From contig NZ_JADBGF010000001.1 of the NCBI RefSeq assembly GCF_014873495.1, positions 9,796,001-9,860,000 on the forward strand: a stretch of 64,000 nucleotides of DNA, written 5' to 3'. A program made the translations under genes and the position numbers. Positions 16,641-25,402 of this stretch are shown in pieces; position 1 is the stretch's first letter, and every line of letters starts with the position of its first letter. The notes beneath the pieces were generated by a model, which saw nothing but the letters and a program-made list of their open reading frames with translations, did not search any database and was not told the origin of the DNA. Source of the DNA: Streptomyces stelliscabiei (GTDB taxonomy: Bacteria; Actinomycetota; Actinomycetes; Streptomycetales; Streptomycetaceae).

Positions 16641-18181
16641 ACCGGACCGTTCCCGGGCGTACGGATCACGTCGTGGTCGTCGGCGCCGGACTCTCCGGCC
16701 TGGCGGCCGCACTGCACCTGCTCGGTGCGGGCCGCCGGGTCACCCTCGTCGAACGGGACGCGCTGCCCGGCGGGCGCGCCGGACGCCTGGTGCGCGGCGG
16801 CTACCGCATCGACACCGGACCCACCGTGCTGACCATGCCCGAGCTGGCGGACGAGGCCTTCGCCGCGGTCGGGGAGAACCTGCGCGACCGGGTCGAACTG
16901 GTCCCCCTGCACCCGGCCTACCGGGCCCTGTTCGCCGACGGCAGCGGCATCGACGTGCACACCGACGCCGACGCCATGGAGGCGGAGGTCGAACGCTTCG
17001 CGGGCGCCGAGGAGGCCGCCGGCTACCGGCGGCTGCGCGGGTGGCTGGAGGAGCTGTACCGGGCACAGATGCGGCGCTTCATCGACACCAACTTCGACTC
17101 CCCCCTCCAACTGCTCACCCCCGACCTCGCGCGCCTCGCCGCGCTCGGCGGCTTCGGACGGTTGGACGCGCGGATCGGCCGTCACCTGCGCGACGAACGC
17201 CTGCGCCGCGTCTTCTCCTTCCAGGCGCTGTACGCGGGTGTGCCGCCCGAGCGGGCGCTCGCCGCCTACGCCGTGATCGCGTACATGGACACGGTGGCCG
17301 GCGTGTACTTCCCCCGCGGCGGCATGCACGCTCTCCCGCAGGCCATGGCGGACGCGGCCGCCGAGGCGGGCGCCGACCTGCGCTTCGGGCAGGAGGTCAC
17401 CCGGCTGGAACGCTCCGGCGACCGCGTCAGCGCCGTGGTCACCGCACAGGAACACATCCCCTGCGACGCCGTCGTCCTCACCGCCGACCTGCCCGCCGTC
17501 TACGGCCTGCTCGGCCGCACGCCGCGCCGCCCGCTGCGGATCCGGCACGCGCCGTCGGCGGTCGTCCTGCACGCCGGCACCGACCGGACCTGGCCCGGGC
17601 TCGCGCACCACACGCTGTCCTTCGGGGCGGCGTGGCGGCGCACCTTCGACGAACTCACCCGCACCGGCAGCCTGATGAGCGACCCGTCGCTGCTGATCAC
17701 CCGTCCCACCGCCACCGACCCGACCCTCGCCCCGCCCGGCCATCACCTCCACTACATCCTCGCCCCCTGCCCGAACACCGACATCGGACCCGATGCCGCA
17801 GCATGGGGCGACCTGGCTCCCCGCTACCGCGACAGCATCCTGTGCGAGCTGGAACGGCGCGGCTTCGACGGCCTCGCCGACGCCGTGGAGGAACAGGCCC
17901 TGATCACCCCGGCCGACTGGCACGCCCAGGGCCACGCGGCGGGCACCCCCTTCTCGGCCGCCCACACGTTCGCGCAGACCGGCCCGTTCCGGCCCCGCAA
18001 CCTCGTGCGCGGCACCACGAACGCCGTACTCGCAGGCTGCGGCACCACACCGGGCGTCGGCGTGCCGACCGTCCTGCTGTCCGGCAAGCTCGCCGCCGCC
18101 CGGATCACCGGAGGGCACGCGGCCCCCGTCCCCAGGCGCGGGCGCACCGCGCGGACCGCACCGGAAGGACTCACCTCATGA
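16637..18181 (+). CDS. crtI: CrtI: phytoene desaturase
   Basis: A 514-residue FAD enzyme. The N-terminal motif VVVVGAGLSGLAAALHLLGA (about 12-31) is followed by the acidic end VTLVERDALPGGRAGR, typical of CrtI. FPRGGMHALPQAMA lies mid-protein, and the C-terminal AGCGTTPGVGVPTVLLSGKL is the bacterial phytoene dehydrogenase signature. It desaturates phytoene to lycopene. Translation begins at a TTG (16637) that overlaps the crtE stop (TTGA), with GAGGAGGT just upstream, so initiation is coupled to crtE. Confidence 0.93.
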   Translation: MNRTVPGRTDHVVVVGAGLSGLAAALHLLGAGRRVTLVERDALPGGRAGRLVRGGYRIDTGPTVLTMPELADEAFAAVGENLRDRVELVPLHPAYRALFADGSGIDVHTDADAMEAEVERFAGAEEAAGYRRLRGWLEELYRAQMRRFIDTNFDSPLQLLTPDLARLAALGGFGRLDARIGRHLRDERLRRVFSFQALYAGVPPERALAAYAVIAYMDTVAGVYFPRGGMHALPQAMADAAAEAGADLRFGQEVTRLERSGDRVSAVVTAQEHIPCDAVVLTADLPAVYGLLGRTPRRPLRIRHAPSAVVLHAGTDRTWPGLAHHTLSFGAAWRRTFDELTRTGSLMSDPSLLITRPTATDPTLAPPGHHLHYILAPCPNTDIGPDAAAWGDLAPRYRDSILCELERRGFDGLADAVEEQALITPADWHAQGHAAGTPFSAAHTFAQTGPFRPRNLVRGTTNAVLAGCGTTPGVGVPTVLLSGKLAAARITGGHAAPVPRRGRTARTAPEGLTS

Positions 18182-19230
18182 CCGCCCGCGAACTCGACGC
18201 GGCGGGCATCACCGAGCCGGCCCTGCGTGACGCCTACACGCGCTGCCGCCGCCTCAACGCCCGGCACGGCAGGACCTACTTCCTCGCCACCCGGCTGCTG
18301 CCCGTGGAACGCCGTCCCGCCGTGCACGCGCTCTACGGCTTCGCCCGCTGGGCCGACGACATCGTCGACTCCCTGGACACGAACCTGCCCCGGCACCGCC
18401 GCGCGGCGGACCTGACCCTCCTGCACGAGCGCCTGGAACGCGGCCTGCGCGACGGCGACAGCACCGAGCCCGTGGTCCTCGCCCTGGCGGACACCGCCCG
18501 CCGGTACGCCATCGACCACCAGCACTTCAGCGACTTCATGGCGTCCATGCGCAGCGACCTGGACGTCACGGACTATCCGACCTACGACGCCCTGCGCGCC
18601 TACATGCACGGCTCCGCCGCCGTCATCGGGCTGCAGATGCTGCCCGTCCTGGGCACGGTGGTCCCGCGCGAGGAGGCGGCCCCGCACGCCGCCGCCCTGG
18701 GGCTCGCCTTCCAGTTGACCAACTTCCTGCGCGACGTGGGCGAGGACCTCGACCGGGGCCGCGTCTACCTGCCCGCCGACCTGCTGGACGCCCATGGCGT
18801 GGACCGCGACCTGCTGTCGTGGAGCCGCCGCGCAGGCCACCGAGACCCGCGGATCACCCGTGCCCTGCGGGCCTTCGAGGACCTCACCCGGGGCGTCTAC
18901 CGCGAGGCCGCTCCCGGCCTCGCCATGCTCGACCCGGTCGCCCGTCCCTGCATCCGCACCGCGTTCGTGCTCTACGGAGGCATCCTGGACGCCGTGGCCG
19001 ACGACGGCTACGCGGTGCTGCACCGGCGGGCCGTGGTCCCCCGGCGGCGGCGGGCGGCCGTCGCCGCCGACGGGCTCCTGCGCCTGACGGCGGCACGGGC
19101 CCGCATGCGTGCCGGGGCGCGTGCCGGGACGCGGGGGACACCACCGCCGAGTGCCCCGGCGCCCGCCGCCGGACACCCGCGGGCCGACGTGACCGCCGCA
19201 CCGGCCCCGCTGCACGAGGAGGTCGCGTGA
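18178..19230 (+). CDS. crtB: CrtB: phytoene synthase
   Basis: A 350-residue squalene/phytoene synthase. The two Asp-rich substrate-binding motifs are DDIVD (60-64) and DVGED (186-190), embedded in FARWADDIVDSLD and FQLTNFLRDVGEDLDRGRVY. It condenses two geranylgeranyl diphosphates to phytoene. The ATG at 18178 overlaps the crtI stop by four bases. The last about 45 residues are an Ala/Pro/Arg-rich tail beyond the enzyme domain. Confidence 0.93.
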   Translation: MTARELDAAGITEPALRDAYTRCRRLNARHGRTYFLATRLLPVERRPAVHALYGFARWADDIVDSLDTNLPRHRRAADLTLLHERLERGLRDGDSTEPVVLALADTARRYAIDHQHFSDFMASMRSDLDVTDYPTYDALRAYMHGSAAVIGLQMLPVLGTVVPREEAAPHAAALGLAFQLTNFLRDVGEDLDRGRVYLPADLLDAHGVDRDLLSWSRRAGHRDPRITRALRAFEDLTRGVYREAAPGLAMLDPVARPCIRTAFVLYGGILDAVADDGYAVLHRRAVVPRRRRAAVAADGLLRLTAARARMRAGARAGTRGTPPPSAPAPAAGHPRADVTAAPAPLHEEVA

Positions 19231-20231
19231 GCCCCCGACGCCCCGTCCGCCGCGGACGGTACCCCTTGTCCCTGTACCGCGGCCCGGTGGCCTGGGAACG
19301 ACAGCGGCCCACCTGGCGCGAGGCCCGCCCGGCCGTGATCGCCCGTGCCCTCAAGCGCGCGCAGGCACGCCCGTCGGGCAACTGGTACGTCGTCGGCGCG
19401 ACTCGGGACCTCCGCGACGACCGGCCCCTGGCCCGCACGGTCGCCGGCCGGGAGGTGGTCCTCTGGCGCGACGCGGACGGCCGGCTGGTCGCCGGTCCCG
19501 GCGTCTGCCCCCATCTGGGCGCGCCGCTGAAGGACAGCCCCGTGCGCTGCGGCACGCTCGTCTGCCACTGGCACGGACTCGCCCTGCCCGGGACCCCGTT
19601 CGCCGGCTGGGAGCCCCTGCCCGCGTACGACGACGGCGTGCTGGTGTGGGTGCGGCTGGACGACGTGGGCGGCGAGGCGCCGCTCGACGCCCCGGTGGTG
19701 CCGGAGCGGCCGGCCCGTGCGGCGTCGGTGTCGGCGGTCTACGTGGGAGTCGGCACCTGTGAGCCGGAGGACGTGGTCGCCAACCGGCTGGACCCCTGGC
19801 ACGGCGCCTGGTTCCACCCGTACTCCTTCGTCGACCTGACCGTCGCCGACGTACCCACGGGGGAGGAGGACGCCTTCGTCGTCGACGTGTCCTTCCGGCT
19901 CGCAGGGCGGCTCGTCGTGCCGGTGCGGGCGGTGTTCACCGCGCCCGAACCGCGCACGGTCGTCATGCACATCACCGAGGGCGAGGGACAGGGGTCGGTC
20001 GTGGAGAGCCATGCGACGCCGCTGGCCCCCGACGACCGGGGCCGGCCCCGGACGGCGGTGGTGGAGGCGGTCGTGGCGGCGTCGGACCGGCCCGGTTTCG
20101 CCGTGGCACGCAAGGCGGCTCCGCTGCTGCGGCCACTCATGCGGGCGGCCGCGGGCCGGCTGTGGCGCGACGACCTCGCCTACGCGGAGCGGCGCTGGCA
20201 CCTGCGCTCCACGGGGCGCTTCCCCGGCTGA
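19227..20231 (+). CDS. Rieske [2Fe-2S] protein of the carotenoid cluster (DUF5914)
   Basis: A 334-residue protein. An N-terminal Rieske domain (about 50-140) carries CPH (Cys94, His96) and CHWH (Cys113, His116), the four cluster ligands, with WYVVGATRDL before them. The C-terminal half (about 155-334) resembles the ligand-binding part of DUF5914 proteins and contains NRLDPWHGAWFHPYSF. It is presumably an oxygenase or electron-transfer component acting on a carotenoid, but the reaction is not known to me. The GTG at 19227 overlaps the crtB stop. In other Streptomyces crt clusters the gene after crtB is often the methylesterase-like crtV, which is absent here. Confidence 0.78.
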   Translation: MSPRRPVRRGRYPLSLYRGPVAWERQRPTWREARPAVIARALKRAQARPSGNWYVVGATRDLRDDRPLARTVAGREVVLWRDADGRLVAGPGVCPHLGAPLKDSPVRCGTLVCHWHGLALPGTPFAGWEPLPAYDDGVLVWVRLDDVGGEAPLDAPVVPERPARAASVSAVYVGVGTCEPEDVVANRLDPWHGAWFHPYSFVDLTVADVPTGEEDAFVVDVSFRLAGRLVVPVRAVFTAPEPRTVVMHITEGEGQGSVVESHATPLAPDDRGRPRTAVVEAVVAASDRPGFAVARKAAPLLRPLMRAAAGRLWRDDLAYAERRWHLRSTGRFPG

Positions 20232-20380
20232 GGCGATGCGGCCGTGCCGCCGTGGCCGGGACGCGGGCACCAGGCCTTCGACGCGCGGTGGTCCTCGCGT
20301 GCATCCGTTCACCCGGGTCCGCCGGAAGTGATGCCGCGTGGTCCACCCGGGCCCGCGGCAGGCGGAAGGAGGCGGAACCC

Positions 20381-21526
20381 ATGGCGGACCACCGCTCGCG
20401 GGGGCTCACCGGCCTTCCTCCGGGCAGCCGTTCCGCGTCGATCGCACCGGACCCGCTCGGCGAACCGGGCACGGACCCGGTCGGTGAGCCGCCCCGGCAC
20501 GGGGTGACGACGGGCTTCCTCGCACGCCAGCTCGGGGTGTCACCGACCACGCTGCGGTCCTGGGACCGCCGCTACGGGCTGGGACCCGCCGTACGGGCCG
20601 AGGGCCGCCAGCGCCGCTGGTCGCCCGAGGACGTGGCGATGCTGCAGGACATGTGCCGGCTGACGGCCACCGGCATACCTCCGGCGGAGGCCGCCCGCGC
20701 CGCCATGCGGCGAGCGCGGGGACGCGCCGCCGATGTGCCCGCCGACGGGGCGGGCACACCTTCGCTCGACGCCGACGCGTCCGCATCCCCGGCCAAGGAA
20801 CACCGGGAGCATCGGGTACACCGGGAGCCCGGGTCGTACGGCGGCGGTTCCCACTCGGCCACCGCCCTGCCGCTGGGCGATGTACGCCAGGAATGCCGGG
20901 GTCTGGCCCGTGCCGCTGTCCGGCTGGACGCGGCGGCCGTTCAGGAGCAGCTCCTGACGGTGGTCCGTACCTACGGGCTCGTCGTCGCGTGGGAGGAGGT
21001 GATCGCGCCCACCCTGCGCGCGGTCGGCCGCAAGTGGGAGTCCTCCGGCGACCGGTACGTGGAGGTCGAGCACCTGCTGTCCTGGCACATCTCCACCACG
21101 CTGCGGCACCTGTACGCGGCCGCGCCGCAGCCGCAGGGGGATGCGCCGCCCGTACTGCTGGCCTGCCTTCCCGACGAGCACCACACCCTGCCACTGGAGG
21201 CGCTCAGCGCCGCGCTGGCGGAGTCGCGCGTACCGGCGCTGATGCTCGGCGGCGCGGTCCCGGCCGACGCGCTCGACGGAGCCGTCCGACGCACCGGCCC
21301 GGCCGCGGTCGCCCTGTGGGCCCAGTCGCGGCGCACCGCCGGCCTGCCGCTGGCCCAGCACACCGCCGCGACCCGGTGGGGGGTCCGCGGCGCACGCAGA
21401 CAGACCCCCGTCCTGCTGTGCGGCCCGGGCTGGGGCCGCCGTACGCCCGAGGAACTGCTCCGGCCGTCCGGGCTGCGCGACGCGGTGGCCATGCTCGTCG
21501 CGCTCTCCACCGCGTGCAGACCCTGA
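20381..21526 (+). CDS. litR: MerR-family regulator with B12-binding domain, LitR-like
   Basis: A 381-residue protein: a MerR helix-turn-helix at about 42-105 (FLARQLGVSPTTLRSWDRRY), a disordered linker, then a cobalamin-binding module at about 165-375. The module has Trp219 and Glu230-His231 (EVEHLLSWHIS), and an ExHxxP sequence at 266-271 where CarH-type photoreceptors have ExHxxG. LitR/CarH proteins use adenosylcobalamin to sense light and control carotenogenesis. GGAAGGAGG precedes ATG 20381. It is 149 bp after the Rieske gene and closes the cluster. Symbol by family plus context. Confidence 0.87.
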   Translation: MADHRSRGLTGLPPGSRSASIAPDPLGEPGTDPVGEPPRHGVTTGFLARQLGVSPTTLRSWDRRYGLGPAVRAEGRQRRWSPEDVAMLQDMCRLTATGIPPAEAARAAMRRARGRAADVPADGAGTPSLDADASASPAKEHREHRVHREPGSYGGGSHSATALPLGDVRQECRGLARAAVRLDAAAVQEQLLTVVRTYGLVVAWEEVIAPTLRAVGRKWESSGDRYVEVEHLLSWHISTTLRHLYAAAPQPQGDAPPVLLACLPDEHHTLPLEALSAALAESRVPALMLGGAVPADALDGAVRRTGPAAVALWAQSRRTAGLPLAQHTAATRWGVRGARRQTPVLLCGPGWGRRTPEELLRPSGLRDAVAMLVALSTACRP

Positions 21527-21603
21527 CGGTGCCGCGGTCGCGACACGGGGGCGGCCCCTGGGCGGCGGCTTGCCACGCTCGACAGGCAGCAGAATGGAAC
21601 GGC

Positions 21604-21763
21604 CGTCCCGGCTGCCGAGTACGACGACGGCTCCGGTGGCGGCGAGCTGCTCCGCGGCGAAGTAGCCGATCCCGGCGTTACCCCCGGTGAACAGGAAGGT
21701 CCGGCCCTGGGCAGACCGCAGCCGGTGAACGTCCCACGGTCGGCTCTGGGATGCGGAAGACAC
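21604..21763 (-). pseudogene. 5' fragment of a short-chain dehydrogenase gene
   Basis: From a GTG at 21763, with AGGAG eight bases upstream, the frame reads QGRTFLFTGGNAGIGYFAAE and AATGAVVVLGSRD, the cofactor-binding start of an SDR (TGxxxGIG). After about 53 residues the similarity stops near 21604 and the frame becomes composition noise, so only the N-terminal tip of the gene is left. It abuts the insertion-sequence remnant. Confidence 0.6.
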
Positions 21764-21794
21764 GATGACAGGCTCCTGGCTCTCTGGGGCAGCG

Positions 21795-22802
21795 TGGCAC
21801 GCCGCACGCGGACGCTCCAACGCGCGCATCGCCCGTGAGACGGGGCTGGATCTGGACACGGTCCGCTGCTGGCGCGGCCGGTTCGTCGAGCACGGTCCGG
21901 CCGGTCTGTCCGACCGCGAGCGGTCAGGGCGGCCCGTCGTTCACCGCGTTGCAGGTGGCCCAGGTCAAGGGCCTGGTCTGCCGGCTGCCAGCCGAGAGCG
22001 GCGTGCCGCTGGCGCGCTGGTCGTGCCCGGAACCGGCCCGTGAGGTCGTCGCCCAGGCGATCGCCTGCTGGGTCTCCGCCTCCACCGTGCGCCGCTGGCT
22101 CACCGACGACGCGCTCAAGCCCTGGCAGCACCAGTCCTGGATCTTCATCACCGATCCCGGCTTCCGGACCAAGGCCGAGCGGGTGCTCGGCTTGTACGCC
22201 CGCACCTGGCGAGGCGTCCGGCTCGGCGAGGACGAGTACGTCATCAGCGCGGACGAGAAGACCTCCATCCAGGCCCGCTGCCGCTGCCACCCCACCCTCG
22301 CCCCCGGCCAGGCCCGCGCGATGCGCGTCAACCACACCTACGGACGCGGCGGCGCCCTGGCCTACCTCGCCGCCTACGACGTCCACGCCGCGAAAGTGTC
22401 CGGCCGCACCGAGCCACGCACCGGCATCGACCCGTTCATGAACCTGGTCGCCCAGGTCATGAGCACCGAGCCCTACGCCAGCGCGAAGCGCGTGTTCTGG
22501 ATCGTGGACAACCCGCCGCCTTCCCCAACGCGGTGATGGTCCACACCCCCGTGCATGCTTCGTGGTTGAACCAGGTGGAGATCTACTTCTCCGTCGTACA
22601 GCGCAAGGTCGTCTCACCCAATGACTTCACCGACCTCGCCCAGGTCGGCGACCGGCTTGGGGCCTTCGAAGACCGCTACAACGCCACAGCACAGCCGTTC
22701 CAGTGGAAGTTCACCACCTCCGACCTGGACGATCTGCTGGCCAGGCTCGACCGGCACACCACCGATCACCACGAAGAATCCTCCGCCGAGCCAGCTACAT
22801 GA
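21795..22802 (+). pseudogene. IS630 family transposase, truncated and frameshifted
   Basis: Successive segments in alternating frames make one IS630-type transposase. They are: GRSNARIARETGLDLDTVRC (from about 21795); after a frameshift near 21930, TALQVAQVKGL through VISADEKTSIQARCRC to RVFWIVDN; then, after a gap of about 15 residues and another frame change near 22515, AFPNAVMVHTPVHASWLNQV to the stop at 22802. The catalytic Asp (SADEK), second Asp (WIVDN) and Glu (NQVEIYF) are all still visible. The N-terminal about 35 residues are missing. The element is inactive. Confidence 0.82.
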
Positions 22803-22841
22803 TCAACCCCCGAAGGGCTTACGGAGCCGACCGCTAAGGCA
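22803..22841. repeat. 39-bp direct repeat, copy 1 (probable IS630 right-end sequence)
   Basis: Starts at the base after the transposase stop codon and matches 25065-25103 at 37 of 39 positions. It contains CCCCCGAAGGGCTTACGGAG. The most natural reading is the 3' untranslated end of the insertion sequence. The LRV gene on the minus strand ends inside it. Confidence 0.8.
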
Positions 22842-24333
22842 CCAGATTTCGCATCACCGCACCCGGCAGCGAAGCATTGCCCGCCGCCGCCTTCGCCACA
22901 TGACCGTCATCGTCGGCGAGCAACTCCACGATCACCTGGGGCGGGAGGGCCGGATGGCCCGCGGCAATGGGCCTCGCCTGGCCGTCCGTCAGGCAGGCGA
23001 GCAGGGCCCGCGGGGTCGCGTGGGGGTGGGCGGCGATTTCGCGGAACGCCTGGTGCACCGGCGGACAGTCGTGGGCGAGGTGTTCCAGGAGTGCCCCGGA
23101 CGCGTCCGGGTTGGCCGCCACCGCCGCCAGGACCTGGACTCCGTGCCGGTCGACCATGGCCCGCAGTCGCGCCTCGGAGAGGCCGGGGTGCGGGGCGATG
23201 CTCTTGAGCACCTTCGCGTCGGGGTCGGTGGCGAGGGCGTCGCGTATCTCGGCGGGCAGGTCGCGGCGCAGGGCCACGAGCATCCGCACGGTCGAGTCGG
23301 CCGAGTGGGCCAGTTTCCCGACCTCGGCCGGGGACGCGGCCTCGACGCGGGGTAGCAGGGTGGGGCCGATTTTCGTGGTGGCGATGAGGCGAGCGAGGAC
23401 GTCGAGGGGCACGTTGGGGTTGTGCGCGAGTCGGCGCCGTACGTCCTGGTATTCGTCCTCGGCCAGTACGCGCATCAGGGCGTCGTCGCCGGCCGGCTTC
23501 TCGGCGATGCAGGCCCGGATGTGCACGTCCGGGTCCGTGGCGAGCCGTCGGCTCACCTCCGGGGGCAGGTCGGAGCGCTCGGCGAGGGCCCGGCGCAGGA
23601 GCTCCGACGGGTCGTCGGCGAAGGGGATCGCGGCCTCGATGGGGGTGGCGGGGTTGCTCAGGGCCCCGTGCCGTACGTCGTGCACGGCGGTCTCGTGCGT
23701 GCCGCCGCAGACATCGTACGCCCACACCTCGCAGCCGGTCTCCTCGACGCCGCAGACCGAGCACCGCTGTACGGGAGGCAGTCCCTTGTCGTCGAGGAGT
23801 GCCGCCAGTACGGCTGGTGGCGTTGCCTCGTTCCAGGCCGCGTACTTGCGGACCTCGGCGTTCGGATGCCCCGCGAGCCTCGTGGCCAGCGCCCGATCCG
23901 TCGTCCACAGGGCGAGTTCCCCCACCACCCGCACATCCGGACCGGCGGCGAGCGTCTCGACGACATCGGGCGGCAGGCCCACACACCGGGCCAGCCGCTG
24001 CCGACGCCAGAAATCCGGGTCCGCCACGAGGACCCGGCCCCACACCGGATCGCCGCGCCCCTCGCCGAGCAGCGCGAGAGCGGTGTCCGGATCGGCTGCC
24101 GGATCGACGTCGGCGACGGTCAGCCGGCCCTCGCACGCGAGCTGTGGGCCGCTCTCCGGGACGCGTGCGTACAGCGCGAGCGCCTGCGCGTGGGTGAGGT
24201 CGGGGCGTTTGGCGAGGTCATCGGTGAAGTCGGCGTCGGTGTCGGCGACCGCGAGTTCGATCAGACGGTCGACGAGTTCGGGCGGAAGGGAGGCGTTGGC
24301 GGCAAGCCCGCTCAGGACATCGGCATGCTTCAC
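22834..24333 (-). CDS. leucine-rich-repeat-variant (LRV) protein with a cysteine cluster
   Basis: A 499-residue cytoplasmic protein made of about 24-residue helical repeats of the LRV type, recognisable by NASLPPELVDRLIELAV, NPNVPLDVLARLIA and NASLPGAVMRNLVP. Between repeats, at about 188-220, is a cysteine cluster (Cys191, Cys194, Cys201, Cys209) that could bind zinc or an iron-sulfur cluster. The classical Azotobacter LRV protein also carries an iron-sulfur cluster. Its stop codon (22834-22836) lies within the IS-end repeat, so the native C-terminus may have been cut. Function unknown. Confidence 0.75.
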   Translation of the reverse strand: MKHADVLSGLAANASLPPELVDRLIELAVADTDADFTDDLAKRPDLTHAQALALYARVPESGPQLACEGRLTVADVDPAADPDTALALLGEGRGDPVWGRVLVADPDFWRRQRLARCVGLPPDVVETLAAGPDVRVVGELALWTTDRALATRLAGHPNAEVRKYAAWNEATPPAVLAALLDDKGLPPVQRCSVCGVEETGCEVWAYDVCGGTHETAVHDVRHGALSNPATPIEAAIPFADDPSELLRRALAERSDLPPEVSRRLATDPDVHIRACIAEKPAGDDALMRVLAEDEYQDVRRRLAHNPNVPLDVLARLIATTKIGPTLLPRVEAASPAEVGKLAHSADSTVRMLVALRRDLPAEIRDALATDPDAKVLKSIAPHPGLSEARLRAMVDRHGVQVLAAVAANPDASGALLEHLAHDCPPVHQAFREIAAHPHATPRALLACLTDGQARPIAAGHPALPPQVIVELLADDDGHVAKAAAGNASLPGAVMRNLVP

Positions 24334-24418
24334 AGGAGCATTGTGACCGCAACAGGCCCTGGCCTTCAGGCATTAATTGTCCCGCCGAATCGAAGCAGTG
24401 TGGACTCAGACATCGGCC

Positions 24419-25064
24419 TCAGACATCGGGCTCCAACTCGCGCAGAAACCCACCCGTCCGGGAACCGCCCCCGTCCTCCTCCTCCGCCGCCCGCGCGACC
24501 TGCTCCGGTGTCCCCTCGGCCACCACCCGCCCTCCCCCGGCGCCGCCCGCCGGGCCGAGGTCGATGATCCAGTCCGAGGCGCGCATGACGTCGAGGTTGT
24601 GCTCGATCGTGACGACCGAGTGACCCGCGTCCACGAGGCGTTGGAGTACGTCGAGCAGGCGGGCGGTGTCGGCGGCGTGCAGGCCGGTGGTCGGCTCGTC
24701 GAGGAGGTAGAGGGTGCGGCCGGTCGCACGGCGCCCCACCTCCTTTGCCAGCTTGAGGCGTTGGGCCTCGCCGCCGGAGATGGTGGTGGCGGGCCGGCCC
24801 AGCGGGAGATAGCCGAGGCCCACGTCCGAGAGCCGTTGCAGCCGAGCCGCGATCTGCCGTACGCCCCGGAAGACGGTCAGCGCCTCGTCCACCGTCGCGG
24901 CCAGCACCTCCGCGATGTCGTACCCGTCGTAGCGCACCGCGAGGACCTCGCTCCGGAACCGGCGGCCCCGGCAGCCCGGACAGACGCACTCGACTGTGCC
25001 TGCCATCTCCACCTCGCCGCCCCCGACACCTGAGCAGACGCCAGACACAGAACTGCCTCCGACG
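24419..25064 (-). pseudogene. C-terminal fragment of a UvrA-like ABC ATPase
   Basis: The frame carries the ABC signature TTISGGEAQRLKLAKE, the Walker B stretch TLYLLDEPTTGLHAADTARL and the H-loop SVVTIEHNLDVM. Before these come two zinc-knuckle-like Cys pairs (CPGCRGRRF), as in the second nucleotide-binding half of UvrA or UvrA-like resistance proteins. There is no Walker A; about three quarters of a UvrA is missing. The homology begins near 25045 and directly abuts the second 39-bp repeat, which supplies the first codons of the open frame. It is therefore a relic. Confidence 0.8.
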
Positions 25065-25103
25065 TCAACCCCCGAAGGGCTTACGGAGCCGACCACTTAG
25101 GCA
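25065..25103. repeat. 39-bp direct repeat, copy 2 (solo IS end)
   Basis: Second copy of the 39-bp sequence in the same orientation as copy 1, with two mismatches. Unlike copy 1 it has no transposase to its left; the truncated UvrA gene begins there instead. It marks a second, largely lost insertion or a recombination scar. Confidence 0.8.
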
Positions 25104-25402
25104 AGCCCGGCTGGACGCTCACTATCGCACCGAGGCACCGAGGCACCGAGGCACCGAGGCACCGAGTCGCCTCGCAGTAGCCCTGGTGCAGCCACGGTGT
25201 CCAGGCGGCCGTTCGTCACGCAACGATTCTGGATTCGTCTCGTTCCCGCCACTGCAGACACCGCACGGAATCGACCATTTAGGATGTCGGCCGCGCGTCG
25301 ATGTCACGCGTGGCCGTGCCTCTCGGGCGGTTCGGGCGGTCGCGTCCGTGAGCCGTGCGTCTGGCTGTGCCCGGGTAGCTGTATCTGCGGGGGAGAACAT
25401 CG
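25104..25402. other. gene-free stretch with five GCACCGAG repeats
   Basis: Five perfect head-to-tail copies of the 8-mer GCACCGAG occupy 25127-25166. The rest of the stretch holds no gene that I can support and leads into the DUF5685 gene, whose promoter must lie here. Confidence 0.6.

Noticed and set aside
16432..18177. A 932-residue plus-strand frame ending with CrtB
   Set aside because: Its first 580 residues are Arg/Pro-rich shadow of crtE and crtI; real CrtB starts at ATG 18178.
22803..25103. The 39-bp pair as attL/attR of an integrative element
   Set aside because: There is no integrase or tRNA, the enclosed 2.2 kb has only cut genes, and copy 1 directly follows a transposase stop.
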